NCBI RefSeq assembly: GCF_019649055.1
Contig: NW_026570238.1
Location: forward strand, 124,001-188,000
Direction: 5' to 3'
DNA: 64,000 nt
Source of the DNA: Paramacrobiotus metropolitanus
Taxonomy: Eukaryota; Tardigrada; Eutardigrada; Parachela; Macrobiotidae
How positions within the stretch are numbered: the stretch's first letter is position 1; every line of letters begins with the position of its first letter. A program made the position numbers and the translations under genes. Under the pieces are notes generated by a model that searched no databases, was not told where the DNA came from, and was given only the letters and a program-made list of their open reading frames with translations. Shown one piece after another: positions 12,782 through 26,643 of the stretch.

Positions 12782-15700
12782 TTACTTCAGCAAACTGTCC
12801 TTCACAACAGAAAAATACGGAACGGCAGACCACGAAAAGTAGTCAGCGGAATGGTCGTAACGGTCCAGGTTAACATTTTCGAGGTAGCAATATTCGAAAG
12901 TAAAATCTTCTTTTTCCTGCTCCGACCATGTGTCCAAATCCCAGAGCACGTAGTTCCCCTGCGAAACGATAGGAGAAAACGGAAACTACTGGCCCTAGCT
13001 AACAAACTGCAACTTAACAGGAAGAAAACAAAAGAGGTATTGCTTACTCTCTCATGCTGGTCGCAAATTTCAACTGGCTCCTCCAGTCTTCTAAACCAGG
13101 AGTTCAGCTTCTTATGAAATCGCCAATATTTTTCTTTCAGCGCAGTAGCCGCAAACAACTGTGCCAGGCTGCCCTAAATACAACCCAGAGTAATATAACG
13201 GCATTTTTTACGATATTTTGACCCATGCAGAATTAAAATAATATAATACGTACGTTACGGCAAAACAGTAAACTTGCAAAGCACGATACCTCTCCAAAAT
13301 AGAAAATGTAAAACAGGACGTCCGTTGCGAGGTTAGCATAAAATTTCCTATCACAGATAAGCGCCAAAGGAGGACTTGCCGGCCATCCAGTAGGAATTGG
13401 GCAGGGTACACAAGGAACTACGGATCTGAAAATATTACAAAAGACGGTCAAACAGATATATAATCCAATACTGTAATGGTGAAAAGGAATCATGTGCGAT
13501 TGATGCTGAGAATCCAACAGTAACAAGGAAAATCAATCAACAACAGCAAAAAAAACTCTAAATTCTTTAAAAGTATAACATGAGAAAATAATTCTATACA
13601 CGAAGACGTGGTGCTACAACAATAACTTAATAATAACGGCTACAGTAAAACAACATCAAAACCGGAGCAGACGATCTAGATTATATGATGCTATGTAAAT
13701 GACACCTTCGTCTTTCAGAATCAGAGGGCTTCGGTGGATTACCAAGGGCCGCTTCAAGTCCACTATGCTGCAGCAAAATGTCCCTACTAGCTTCATCCAG
13801 ACCCAGTACCCTTCGCCCAATTATCGGCGCCAACTGCGACTCCAGTTCCACGCGGGTTATATACGACTCCACAAGCCTTCTGGGCGTCGTATTTGGCAGC
13901 GCTGCCGCCGTATGAATACTCGAATGCAGCGATCCCAGTGGGGTAAAATCTGTCCGGTCTAAATCGAGATCGAGAGAAGAATGTCTGGACTGACTCCGAC
14001 TGCAATCCGCCTGCAAGGTCTCATCAGTTATGGATGCGTTATTATTATCCACAGGCACCACAAACGATGACCACGGGTTCCGCACATCTTCCGCTCGTGG
14101 CAATCCGAGCAACGGTGGCGTACTGGGCGGAGGAACAGGCTGCACCGAGTAATGCTGCTCTCGCACGCCGTTCTGTATTGTCAGTTGCGTGGCTTCCGGC
14201 AGGGGTTCCTTGGCGAGAAGCGGTTCGGGTGTGCAGGATGGACTGCTACTCGTCACTGATGGGGTGTAACTGGATCCAGAAATACCGGTCGGTATGGGTG
14301 AAGGGGACTGACTGGCCAGCGCCACAGACTGCTTTTTCTGAGGTTTTGCGTGAGAATCTCCGTGCGGCCTTTTCCATGCACTTCCTGTATGAATTTCCAA
14401 AAGAACGGAATCACCGGCTAATTTCGAATTTTCGTGCGCGCTGTACCTCTCATCAGAGCGGCAGCAACTTTCGAAGGAGGTTTCGGCTTGAAAGCCGGCA
14501 TGTTGCCCTTAACCGCCGAGACTTTCTTATTTACAGGTTTTCCCAAAGAAACAGGAGGATTATGCAAAGGCTGCTTGACCACGGGCAAAGGCTGCTTGAC
14601 CATGGTCTGCGGTACGGCTCTTGCTGAAAATATAAACTGGATAAAATGCCTCCAGTGGAACTGGTATCAACAACCACGACAACCTTTTATTATACACAGC
14701 CAAATATCAATGAATATTCCTATTGAGATTTACACAGAACACATTCATATACCGGTAGAGTTTACCTACAACCGCCGCGTACGGCTTCAGCAGTGCAGGC
14801 GGTGCAGTAGGATTTGGTGTTGCAACCCTAAAAAATGTTTGCGTTAAAAAGGTACTCCAGTAAGGAGTACCCTTAAAAATAATAAAAAACTAATAAGTTT
14901 TTGTTACATCGGTTTCGGAGGAACAGCTGCCGGAGCAGCTGGTTTTGTTTCAACTGGCTTCGTTTGTGGGGCTGCTGAATTTACAGCTGTTAAAGCAGGG
15001 GAAGATGCCGGCTTCACCGTAACGGGTTCCGTCGCCTGAAATTAGATAACAGTCCTTAATGCCTGCTAAAGACCACTTGAAACATCCCTAAACTCACTGT
15101 AATTTCTGGGGGAACTTTCACTTTCATTTCTTCGGCTTCTTTTGGCGCTACACTTGGTTCAGGACTGCTGAGCACACGGGATTCAGTACCTAAATGTCAC
15201 GTAAACAAATTAAATCAAGACGTTTTCAGCATTACAGCTGCAACACACTACTGCAGCAGATTAAGAATAATGTACTGCGTTACAATCACAGTAAACCGGT
15301 AATACCCTACCAAGTACAAAACAACCCAATTAAGAGCAATACTGCAGCGAATATCCATGGATAAGACCAGTAATAAAGTATAACCCATTTTTGACCTTTC
15401 TTGCAACCTTTCTTTTCTGGGATATGCCGTTTTACCTGTTGCCTCCTCCAGATCTATTCCTGCATAAATATAGGTGACATCTTCCAAATGCCCTTCCTGC
15501 ACTTTACTGAGGTAAAAATCGAAGTCATCCGTAACAGATTCAGCGAAATCGGGATTTATGCTATCATTGTCCACCATACGCAACATAATTTCAATTTTCC
15601 CAATATGGTTGCGATGAGATTCCATGACCTGCTTCAGAAATTCGGCCTTTTCCAATTTCTGCAAAATACAGACCGTCAAAAGAAATTCATGTAACTCACA

Positions 15701-16771
15701 GCAAAGATCTATATCATCTTTAAGACTTCAACCATTAATACCAGCAAAAATTATCACAATGAGAAAGTCCGGGCCCGCTATCAAAGAGCCGCTCTACCTC
15801 TTTTTCCACTTTCTTTTTCTTGCCGCCGTTTGTGAGAACTTCCATTTCGCTTTCAAACTGCTCCAAATCCCGCTGCATTTTCTCAATAAATTGCTAAATA
15901 AACATTCAATTAATGCCTTCAAAATTAAAATACAGTAAAATTGTGAATCTAACAATTTTAATATAGAACAAATCACGAAAAGAACGTCAAAGCATCTGTA
16001 CATACAGAAAGTCCAGCTCTAGCGTCGTGTTTCTTCTTTAGACTAACGTCAACTTTGATTTCCTGCGCCAGACCGATATCGGAGTACAACTTGATTTTAG
16101 CTTCCCGTTCAATGTCCTTAAATTTTTCCATTTTCTAAAACAAGCAGACAAAGCAGAATAAAACAACCAAGCAAAACCGATACAAATTAATTAATAATAA
16201 TTTTTAAGAAAATTGCCGCCTTGCTTACCGTTTCGATATCACGTCTGGCTTTCAAGAGGGGCTCTTTGTCTTTTAGTTCGTTGCTGCTGGAAATCCATGT
16301 TTTAACTTGGTCTCTTAGTCTCTAATAAATCACAGGATATAAAAAAGAAAGCGAACCCACGGTGAACTGGCGCTTGATTACAATGGCACACGCACCTGCA
16401 ATTTTTTTATTTCCTTCTTCAGATCTTCCCCGAACTTTTCCTTCAAGCTGGGATTGGATGCATCTTGCAGCTTTTAAGGGGAAAAAATCGGTTAAAAACC
16501 ATATCACAGGGATAAGTAATTCCTCAATTATAAGCGTGTCACCTTAGCCCAGATTTCGTCAAAGATTTCGATGCCTTCGTAGATCTTTTTGAAGGTTCGA
16601 TCCACCTCGGCTGCCGACAAAAGTATTACAGCAACATTCGACCATCAAAAATTCTGTTTCAATTTTCACATAAGCTAATTAACCTGGGCAACACCTCAAC
16701 AAATTCGCGCACCGGAATTTTTTAAAATCAAGTTGTTCGCACGTACCGAGGAGTTTTCGTTTGTCCGACAT
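12782..16771 (-). CDS. CNOT3: CCR4-NOT transcription complex subunit 3
   Basis: CNOT3 is a scaffold of the CCR4-NOT deadenylase. Its C-terminal NOT box pairs with CNOT2 and binds CNOT1; the complex shortens mRNA tails. Minus-strand exons: 16747-16771, 16543-16610, 16396-16470, 16229-16321, 16006-16134, 15798-15893, 15436-15658, 15098-15189, 14908-15035, 14766-14827, 14447-14623, 13706-14417, 13290-13425, 13048-13173, 12782-12958. They add to 2319 bases (772 residues; human 753). The N-terminus is MSDKRKLLAEVDRTFKKIYEG, followed by the conserved coiled coil (LKEKFGEDLKKEIKKLQ, LYSDIGLAQE, KIEIMLRMVDNDSI). A Pro/Ala/Ser-rich linker follows, then PPKPSDSERR and the NOT box (DVLFYIFYFGE, YWRFHKKLNSWFRRLEEP, EKEDFTFEYCYLE). 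All exons are short and well spliced except the gap between 14447 and 14417, which needs a 29-base intron. The protein tail past the NOT box is somewhat longer than usual. Identity is secure. Confidence 0.95.
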
Positions 16772-19700
16772 GGTTTCGCTGCGGCAAATGCAGGAAACAA
16801 CTCGGATCTACTGAAGTCCACAATGGCCCCAAGGTTATGGGTGATCAGCTTGCCACAGCGAGCTCCTACATATTTTCAAAATGTTCCCAAAGGTTTCAAA
16901 TAAGGGAAATCAATAAAGGGATCCACAAAAGCGGCGACAGATCTGGGTTCCAGAATTACATTCGTTTGAACATGTTCAAAAATAAGATTTCATTCTGAAA
17001 ATCACAGCTAGCAGCTTACAGCTGATGATGAGTTGCATTTTTTTCCAGTTTATGATGCGGCCAATGTGATGTCATTCCTCTAGCTCTGTGCAGTTGTGCA
17101 CACCGGCACAGGTGACTACGCCGAAGTTAACGCAATCAGCAATATGACGTATTTCCGGCCCCTGTTTTATTGTTGTGCTAAAGGAACCAAACGTTCCGAA
17201 ATTTAAGCCGAACGCTAGCTAATTACAATATCCCTAATTTCATTATACGTTTGGCATTTTTTTGCGCAAAATTTGTGAATGAAGCACAACAATAATTCTG
17301 CATTTTGCGGCACTAAATTATAATGAAAAACTCAGCATCCGGCGCGCGGGCCACCTTTGTGCCTGAACGGCGTATCGTGGCTCTTTCTTTGCTCCACGGC
17401 AAATGAAAATTGTAGATAGTGGGTCGTTTTGAATTCCGCCATTCAGCTATCGTAACAATTAATAATATTAGGTACTTACTTACGCAAACATCGCCAGTAT
17501 TCTATCGTTCGATTAGTGCGTAAACTGTTCCGTATGATTAATCCTTCTGATAATTAAAGTGCATGCTGACATCAAAAGCGGTATATGGATCTGCATTACA
17601 GACATTGGCAAAAGACGTATAATGACAAATTATTCTTTAGTATAAACCATATACAGGCGTGCAATTAAAATAATTATTAGGATTTAACAATAGTTATTAT
17701 TAATTAAATGAGAAATTAATTGTTGTCAGTAATACGGTTTCAGTTACTACATGCACAGACAGCAAATTCAGAACATCTTGAATGTATGTATTATGCTAAT
17801 TCCAAGTGACTAGAACGTAACAATGACTTCCGGCTGGCCATTTTAGACGTCCTACGCAAAGTCCAAAGCACCCATGTGTAATATTAAATGGCCGGTAACT
17901 GCACATAGTGCATACCAATTACGGCCACCGGTCTTCCGCCCCTGTTATGCTACTCATTCAGCCGCGTTCACAGTCATGAAGAATAGGAAACGTCCTTCGC
18001 GATGCCTTCAAGGTGTTGTTACCGCGCTAGAACGTGTAATTTTGTTTTGGCCTAATCACATTTTCTTGACTGGGATGAAAAGTATTCAAAGGATTTAGCG
18101 TAATAGAGGGCGGTACATTGCAGGTGGGAACTAGGCAGGTAGCGACAGACGACATCCATCGAAAATGGGCGATATGCAGTGTCCACCAAATGAAGGTGGT
18201 TGTTAATTTTCTATTGATTTCATATGCGTATACAACGACAATGTAGAATCCCTGCTGCTCATCCAACGTTTCACAATGCATACTTCGGCTAACCGAAGAT
18301 ATCAATTTCATCGATATTTCTGGCAGCCGAATTCCTCCTACCAAAGATTTTGGAATGCTAGAATGCAGCGTGTACGAGTACTGTAAGTATTATAATAAAT
18401 ATTGTATTTGTTACTGTATCAGTGGACACAGTGGAACTTCATTACTGTAAAAATCTGCAAAGCATGTTAGTTATTATAAGAGTAAAATGTATAATTTTGA
18501 TGTTTTTTCTGTGCATGCAAAGCGTGCCTCATACGAATCACACTACCGGAAGTGCAATTTCAGGGAAGCTTTAGCGCGATTAATAACGACGACTGAAAAC
18601 ATTGATTTGCAGTACTTTTACGGAACCAAGCATGCTTACAAAGTTTGGCCTTTGATTTTGAAAAATTATCATTCATCTAAATCACTACTTCAAAAATTTT
18701 GTTGCATTGACATTGTGGAAGCTAACAACTGTAAAGCACCATCCCAGACGCACTGCAAAAAACGCTCATATCAATAACTTTGGGTAAAGTGTATCGCAAA
18801 ATGCATATTAAGTTTGTATACTGTAACGAAAAAGCGGCACTGTGTAGTTGATGTGTGGAATCGTCGGCTAGATGCCATACGAAGCTGGGTTCATTGATCA
18901 TCACAGCTGGAGGCCCAAAGGTGCAATGAATGGTCATCATAATTCTGATTTTGAAGAAAAGGTGTTTCTCGGCCGCGCAACCGGGACTGACAGGAAGAGA
19001 GCGGAAGGCGTTGATTCCCACTATTGAATATCTGGTTCACGCTGTCCGCCCAGCAACAGCCATGATACACTGGCAACAGTCAAATATTTCCCATTCTTTC
19101 ATACTTCGTTTTCAGCGATAATACAAAAAGAATTGCGTGTCGCATTGTTAGAGCGTGAACACTGCACATGAATGCCGTTTGCACCCACCACGAAGTGCTC
19201 CATGCCTACTGAATACAATGTATAATACTCCGTATAATATATGAAGAACGGTGGCACTGTAGTGTTTACTCGGGCGCAAAGCTCGCAATTTCCAGTTTAA
19301 TTCTTGATGGAAGAGAAAGCCTGATAGAGAATATATTTCAAGCTGACTATATGGATTTTATACATCATATTCAACCTGTACACAAAAGAGCATAATATGC
19401 TGATTGTATATTCTGAACAAAGGCCATGCTTTTCCCTTCGATGAACATGAATAGCAGTTGCGATACCGGCATCAATATATTCCAAAATTATTATTACTTT
19501 GCCTTAGTGTTACAACTGTTGTAAATCCACCTGCATGCATTTTTACTCGTATTTAGAATGCGAGATTACGAGGTGTACAATTCACCGGGTGCACTGACAA
19601 CTATGAGCGCAGTTTGCCTTTTAATATTAGTTATATTGCTTGTATGTAGATAGCACCAGTTGGATGCTCGTAAAAAAATGCTTAAATGCAGCAATTTGAG

Positions 19701-22700
19701 AAGCTTAAGAAATATATATTTTATGTGGAAATCACCTGGATGTAAAATTTTAAGCTCGTATTAGATTCCTCATCTAGACAAGAAAGTGAATATTTAGTGT
19801 GCCGGAGCTGTAATAACTTATTGCTCTTTCGGCAAACTTGGTTTTTTTAACTGATGTACCCGGCCTAATTCAAAAGACAGAAAAGAACGCAATATATTTT
19901 ATACAGTTCTTTAATTGCAGAACTTTAGGATAGCACAAGGCAACCAGATTGGCAAGTTATATAAATACTAAATAGTACATTATCCGATTCGTTAATGTAC
20001 CAAAGCGCCACAATATCATAATATTTGCTTTTATTCGCTTATAACAGCATTTTATAAAATTTCGTTGTTTTTTTAGCTTGTTGTTAATGTTTGTTCTTGT
20101 TTTTTTATTGTACTGCACCGCAAAGGTCACTACACTAGAGCATACCTTGTACCGACCAATTCAAAGCCGGAAATTCGAACTGACCAGTGAGATCGAACAT
20201 TCTTTGTTTTCGTCATTGGGACTTTGTTATTTTATACGGCGGTTTTCTTGCTTTTTCCGCTGATTTTGAATGATTTTGGTTTATAACGGCAAGAAAAAAC
20301 AACCTATCCTATCATGTTTCGGTTTCAGTTTGAATGCTAATTTAAAAAAAAAAACAGAGATATTGTCTCTGTTTGTTTGATATTGGTTAACCCGTATATA
20401 TCAATACATCAAAGAAGGACAAATAAAATGTGTATAAATAATTATTTCGTTATTGCATATATAACAAGAATTTGTTGCGACTTGCGAACGGTGGTGCTGC
20501 TTGCATTAATATTATAAACACTTACAATGTGCATGCAGCCTCTGGCGACACAAAAAGAAATTGTAAATCTAGCGCTTTGTCTGCTTGTGAATTAACATTA
20601 CGGCACAAGAAAACAGCCAAAAACAAAGCCATAAATAGCCGGCATTGACGCCGGAACAAGCGCAAAGTACACGAACAAGTTTTCAAGTATGTTATGAGTT
20701 TTAATACTGACGGCAATATTAATATCTTTATGGGTGACAGTTGCAAAAGCTGACATATTTATTATTGTGGCCGAGTCGTCTTTACAACAGTTATGGTGCA
20801 GTGCGGCACATACACAATACATACCGTAATACACAATATGATATTGCGGTATTATATTGATGGCTGATGGCTTAAGGGTATAAATACACTTGTACAGCAA
20901 TGGAATAAGTCAAAGCGAATGAAAGAACCGGATTCATAGATAGTGGAGTGACCTCAGCCATGCAGACCGAGTCACCAGGGGTACTCGTATTCTTTGATTG
21001 ATAAAAACTAAATGAAGAGAAAAACGCTGGCTTTTCACTAGTGTACTATTGGCATTCAATGGCAATTGGATCAAAGAGAGGAAGAATGCCCTGGAAAAGA
21101 GGGAAGAGGGCCAATTAGACCCAGCCAGCATGTAAATCGGTTGGCAGCTTAATGATCTGATAATTTGTTCGATGATGTTTTGAATGGTTGTCAATGGATT
21201 TCCTAGTGCGGTTACATGTGGGACGCCCGGAAACGGTTGTTGCTGCAACGGGGGAGTGATGCTCTTTAAAATTTCATTATGTAGCCATTATCTTTGCCTT
21301 TGTGTGCTTTGTTATTAAAATCAATTTCTTCCCTTGTCTCTTTGTATCACTACCAGTCATTCTCTTCACTTCAACAGCCCATGCTCCCAAGACACAAACT
21401 ACACATGCAGTGCACATTCGCCCAAAGAGAGCTTTTCCGGCGCATTTGCATTTCGACTAAATTGAACTTGATACACAGTTTATGTGCATGTTGGTGGCAT
21501 ACACGATGGGTGCAAGCAGTTTTAATGGTTTTTGCTAATATCGCTTAATTTAGAGTTATCTGTTTTAATGAATACGTATTATAAATGTCAAAACAAGAAA
21601 AGTTAGTTGATCCGCACCGACGGTGAACTGTACTGCTACAGTATTAAGTACCTTGCGTGCCGTTACTCTCGCAGATCAACTGTTCGCTGCCAGCGCATTT
21701 ATTTAATAAAGTTGTTCACCTACCGCACAGTTATATTACAACGTAACTTTTTTTCAGTACTAAAATGCTTCGGAAGTTTGAAGCATAATTTAATAAAATA
21801 ATGTAAAGCAAGTAATAAATCTAGTCGAGTGATTCACCTAGAATATTTTCTAAATCTTTATTTCCGCTTTCTGTATAAATCATAAATCTCGCATCGCTTT
21901 CATGGTAATGAGTTGATAACTTGATACCATTCCCCTGTAAATTGTAATTTACCTAAATGTAAAAATTTAAATGAATTACTCAAACCGTGTTGACCGTCTT
22001 ACGCCATGCTGCGCCCCATGTGTGACCTGTTTCTATAGCCGGCATTGCAAAGTATGCATGAAACAGTTATGCGCATAGTCTCCATTGTACTGATAACAAT
22101 AATGGCAATTTCTTTCTTTCTGCAGCATTACGCATTTATGGAGCGCATATTATTTGCACAGTATAATGACTGTTTTTTACAACGCATAAAGGATCTTTTG
22201 AGCCAAGGAAAACAAAGATATAAATGGAATTGCACGCTTCTTTGCACCGGTATCAATCGTGCTGATGAGGGCTAAGTGCCATACCGCAGCATTAGATTAT
22301 GGATGGCACTGTGTATATGGCATGATCAACAATTCTGGGCGTGAATGGTGCGAGTATTGAAGCTGGTACTAAAAGTGCGATTAATCTCCATTTCACTGAA
22401 ACAGCCTATTGTAGCATATTCGGCTTCCTTTTGTACACATAATAGAAAATGCGGCAAAGAACCGCGAAAGACAACAGGTGTTCTCCCTCCAGGTTAGGTC
22501 AATTGGCTTGTATCAGGGTAAGAAATAATTAATTGCCATTCGACCAAAATATGTGCAATTAATATGATGGCATTTAGTCAGGCATAATTCTCCGCTATTG
22601 ATAGTTCTATTCTAGCGACACAGTGAGCCACTTCTCGTGTGAAAATAATAGGAGAAAATTGCCATTAATTCACGCTCACAGAGTTATAATGAAATCTTTT

Positions 22701-24107
22701 ATATCGAAACCAGCAACAAACTTGGCTCAAACAATTAATCAAATGTTTCTGAACTAACATTTCTATAGGTGACAAGGCAGCTTTTTTTGACATGGTTTAT
22801 GATCACAAACGACCGCCAGATTTCCTGCATTGTGTTAAACAATGTCTGTCATTTTTGTACTCACATAGTCGACAATCTGAAAGACCGGCCGTCATTGTCA
22901 GTATAAATAAGATTTTGCTGATAGACTCGATTACTGAAAAAACATGAAACACAATCGTTCCGCTATGTAAACTAGATTGCATACATACAAAGTAACTATC
23001 GTACGGGAAACACGTGAACGCAAGCGTACGCAGAAATAGTGTATCTGTATTTTATTACCGAATAATGCGCGAGTACTGGCGATACTCGCACCACCTTGCT
23101 CGCACTTTTTAAACGCATAAATATAAATACTTTTGCCATTTTATTATAATCTTATGTGCGTATTGCAAACAATAATAATCGTAAACACTCCTTTTTCATT
23201 TTTCAAACAGTTAAAGAATTCTGATTAGCCTTTCTTTGAAAGATTCCGAAAATTTGGATGTATTTCATTTCCAAACAAATGGAATTGGCAATTAAAGTCA
23301 ATAAATCCAATTTGGGATAATTTGAGTACGTAAGCGGAAGGTCGGGCTCATCGGTTCGACTGTGTTGTGTATATCAGTATATAAAGGTTGTGAACAAAAA
23401 GGTTTGGTCGCTTTTTGCTCGTTTCCGTGATTCTGTTTTATATTGTAATTTAAACAATATATTACATTCTATATTATAATTTATATTGCACGTAATTTAA
23501 AATTAATTATACCACATTGTAGTTTTGAGTGCAACGACAGTTAATACTGTTTTCCATTTTTTACCGGGTGCACTTTTATACCCACATTGTTTACAACAGC
23601 TAAGAAAATTACAAATGTTATGAGTATTTGTATCACAAAAAAAATCGTGTATATTAAGAGGACTTAGAATTAAATATGGTTTAATAAGTATAACTGTATA
23701 AGTAAAGTGATAAAGGAATGGCCGAAAATCTAGAGAAGCTTTCTATTGGTTGCCCGGCATACTTCTACTCTTAACTCCACCTATCTCCGTATTGGCATGT
23801 ATTGTGTTTACGCGTGTTTTAGCCGCAATTCCTGAGACCAGACTGCATTCAGTAACCGCTATTGCTGCGAATCAGGAGTGTAGTTCACGATCGGACATCT
23901 TTTTGTATTTTCGACGCGGCGATTTAGTTCTTCACCGGTAACAATCGGGATGTGTGTTGGCTTTTTCTGCTGTAAATTCAGACTGATTGCCATTGCTGTA
24001 ACCAGTAAACAGTTATATTCAATTGATCCATTGACCGGAATCCAAATTACGGATCTTCTTTTGATAATCGGCCTTCGTAATTAAAATCGTACTCCATACC
24101 ACGGATC
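16772..24107. other. 7.3-kb gene-free tract between CNOT3 and SoxB2
   Basis: I find no coding exon I can name. The CNOT3 promoter must lie just above 16771 and the SoxB2 promoter just below 24108. Two stretches (about 18000-18350 and 18720-19080) carry denser minus-strand open frames with higher GC, possibly decayed transposon coding sequence, but no catalytic motif is visible. Around 22500-22750 there are many ATTA/TAAT homeodomain-type core sites. A tract this long beside a developmental transcription factor usually holds enhancers, which is inference here. No tRNA or other RNA gene was recognised. Confidence 0.5.
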
Positions 24108-26643
24108 ATGCAAATGGATATGTCTAATTCCCCAACATCCCCTAAATCTTCCACCGGCAGCGAGAAAGGCGATGGTCACATCAAGCGACCCATGAATGCC
24201 TTCATGGTGTGGTCACGTGGACAACGCCGCAAATTGGCCCAGGAAAATCCCAAAATGCACAACTCGGAGATCAGCAAACGTCTAGGTAAGACGGGATACT
24301 TACTAACCTGAGTATTCTGTGATTTTCTACATAAAATCGCTTTTTTGAGGAACATTACTAGCATACCAAACTTGAACTTCAGTAATTTTCAAAATGTGTG
24401 GTTTTTTGGTATTTGCAGGAGCGGAATGGAAGATGTTGAGTGACTCGGAAAAGCGTCCATTCATAGACGAAGCGAAACGGCTACGTGCTCTGCATATGAA
24501 GGTAAGCCGACGCTAGACAGTCAGTCTGCCGCTTCTGTTTTCCCATTCAAAGGAATACCGTATACAGTGGCGGCGTTATTTTGTGGGCACGATTATTTAG
24601 CACGATCACACGCCGTATACTTTACAACCTATGATAACATTGCTGCTGTTTGCAAGCGCCTATAGCTCATAAAAAAGCCTTTCTCAATAGTTAGAACAAC
24701 AAACTTGAACAAACAGTACATAAGTAAAAGGTTTTATTGATGTTCAGTCCAAAGTTTTCGCCTGGTTAAATTTATGAGTTATATGTGCCCGGTTGAAATT
24801 ATCAAATCAGTGAAATATGGAACTGGAGATGAGAGTTGAATTGTTTGAGCAAATAAGTATAGAGATAAAATTGGAAATTGCTGTAAATAACCCGATAAAG
24901 CTTTTATATAACAAGACAAAATGGCCATAGAGTATCGATGTGCTACTGTTTAGCGATATAAAGGTGATTTTAAGCCCAATGGTTAAGATGATAAGGGCCA
25001 AATCGGCTGGCGCCGTTAGGCTGCCACATTTATGACAGCTGTCCTACAATGGACGGATTGTTCGCTGTGATGCAATGGTCTGTTTTAATGCCAGTGTTTC
25101 CGCAATTCATCAGGGAAAAGAATAAATTCTAAGTAGGTTGCATTGACTACTGAGAAAATGCTTCAAAGAATAGGATGTATAATTAGCCCAATGGTGCGGC
25201 ATACAAGGATGCGATAATCGCGGTCAGCGTGGACAATTCGCCAAAACAATGTCCCATTCATTCTCTCTCAATGCCTCTGTGCGTCTTCCCTCTATGTCTC
25301 CCTCTGTCGCCGTTAATAAACATCCTAGTTAACCTATTCGCTCCTTCGAAGAACTGTTTATGTGTTCAATTAACGCGTTCGGTTGGGCCGGTTACAGTGT
25401 AGTTGGAATGTCTTCTCGAATTCTTCGCGAAAAATAGTTTTAAGACGACCTAAAAATATCTAATTTAGTCAAAAATATCTAATGCCAAAAAACGGATAGA
25501 TAATTGTAATTTTCCCGGAACATTTCTTTCGTGATTTAAATTATTATAACTACAATTTACTAAATTTTACTGCCGTTTTAGTATAATGAACTAAAAACTG
25601 AGTGAGTTCGCATTTTTGCTGTATAACCGTCATCAAACAGCCGTCAAGCATGACCTGTGCGTAGACTATCATTATCTAAGCTGTTTAATAGTTTTTAAAA
25701 ATGGTACACATTCTATGCCATGTAGCAATTGTGTTTGTAGAAAGTCTGCATTCTGGTTTTACTATAATTATAAGAATTTATGACAGACGATAGAACATAA
25801 CGAGTTCAATGTAAACGGCACGGCAGTCCGACATCTTTTGCCGCTTGTGACCTTTGTAGTTGTACGATGCGTAAGCAGTGTACAGCGGGGAACGAATTGG
25901 GGTCGGCATCTAAGTAGAGTATGTAGGTTGCTTTCAAAGTATTTGGTTCCGCCGAATTCAGTCAGGAATTTTTTAAGCATCTTATTGGTATTTTATGGTC
26001 CTAAGATTAGATAAATCAGCTTAAATTCCGTAATAACAAAGTTTGTATTATATGTTTCTAGTAGTGAATTAGTGAATCGGTTTCAATTAGCTGAGATATT
26101 TATGTCTGGCTTCCACAGGAACACCCCGATTACAAGTACCGACCACGACGCAAGCCAAAGACTCTGTTGAAGAAGGACCGCCCGCAGTTTCCCTACGGTG
26201 TCCCCTTTGGTGATCCATTCCGTTCCTTCATGCCACAAATGTCGGCCGTTAATGAGATGGAAAAAGCTCGCGCTTTCCTCCCACACGGCAGTCCATACAG
26301 CAGTAATTTTTATTCAGCAGCCAGCAATGAAATGGCTAAACTGTCGGAAATTGCCGCCTCATCGGCAGCACAATCGTCTATGATGAACGGGATGAATGCC
26401 GCTGCGGCGGTCAATCCAGCGCTGTATTCATCCCAGTTCTACCACAATCCACCTGCTGCCATGTCCGCTTATCTGCATCCGGGTATGCAGGCCGCTGCGG
26501 CGGTGGCGCAAGCCTGTAGTGGACAACCGATGGGGGTCAGCTCGGCGGCCGCGACCGCAGCCATGAACATGAAGTACGACATGAACGAGAGCCTCCGACG
26601 ACCGGTGCCCTATGTCTTTCCTGGACAGTATCTCCGCGACTGA
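24108..26643 (+). CDS. SoxB2: SoxB2-group HMG-box transcription factor (Sox14/Sox21 type)
   Basis: SoxB2 factors bind ACAAT-type DNA in the minor groove and act, mostly as repressors, in neural development. Exons 24108-24285, 24419-24501 and 26119-26643 give 261 residues with consistent phase. The HMG box begins at about residue 24 ([20 protein letters not shown]) and continues through [16 protein letters not shown] to [20 protein letters not shown]. The group B2 assignment rests on the segment after the box, [10 protein letters not shown], and on [12 protein letters not shown], both of which match vertebrate Sox14 better than Sox1/2/3. The C-terminal half is rich in Ala, Met, Ser and Tyr and ends [11 protein letters not shown], reminiscent of the conserved aromatic end of Sox14/21. 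The first intron splits the HMG box after KRL; the second (1617 bases) follows HMK. Start: first ATG of a run of three in-frame Met codons. A close paralogue in the same genome cannot be excluded. Confidence 0.94.
24502..26118 (+). other. Long second intron of SoxB2
   Basis: This 1.6-kb intron is much longer than most others in the window. It has no coding content. A pyrimidine-rich run (about 25258-25312, with TCTCTC and CCTCTGT repeats) and several TAAT cores are the only visible local features. It is a reasonable place to look for an intronic enhancer, but the sequence alone does not show one. Confidence 0.45.

Noticed and set aside
18027-19076. Cluster of minus-strand frames that might be a decayed transposase
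   Set aside because: No catalytic motif or terminal repeats were visible, so there is no basis for a family name.
23341-23375. GGTTCGACT resembling a tRNA B box
   Set aside because: No matching A box at the right spacing and no cloverleaf arms.
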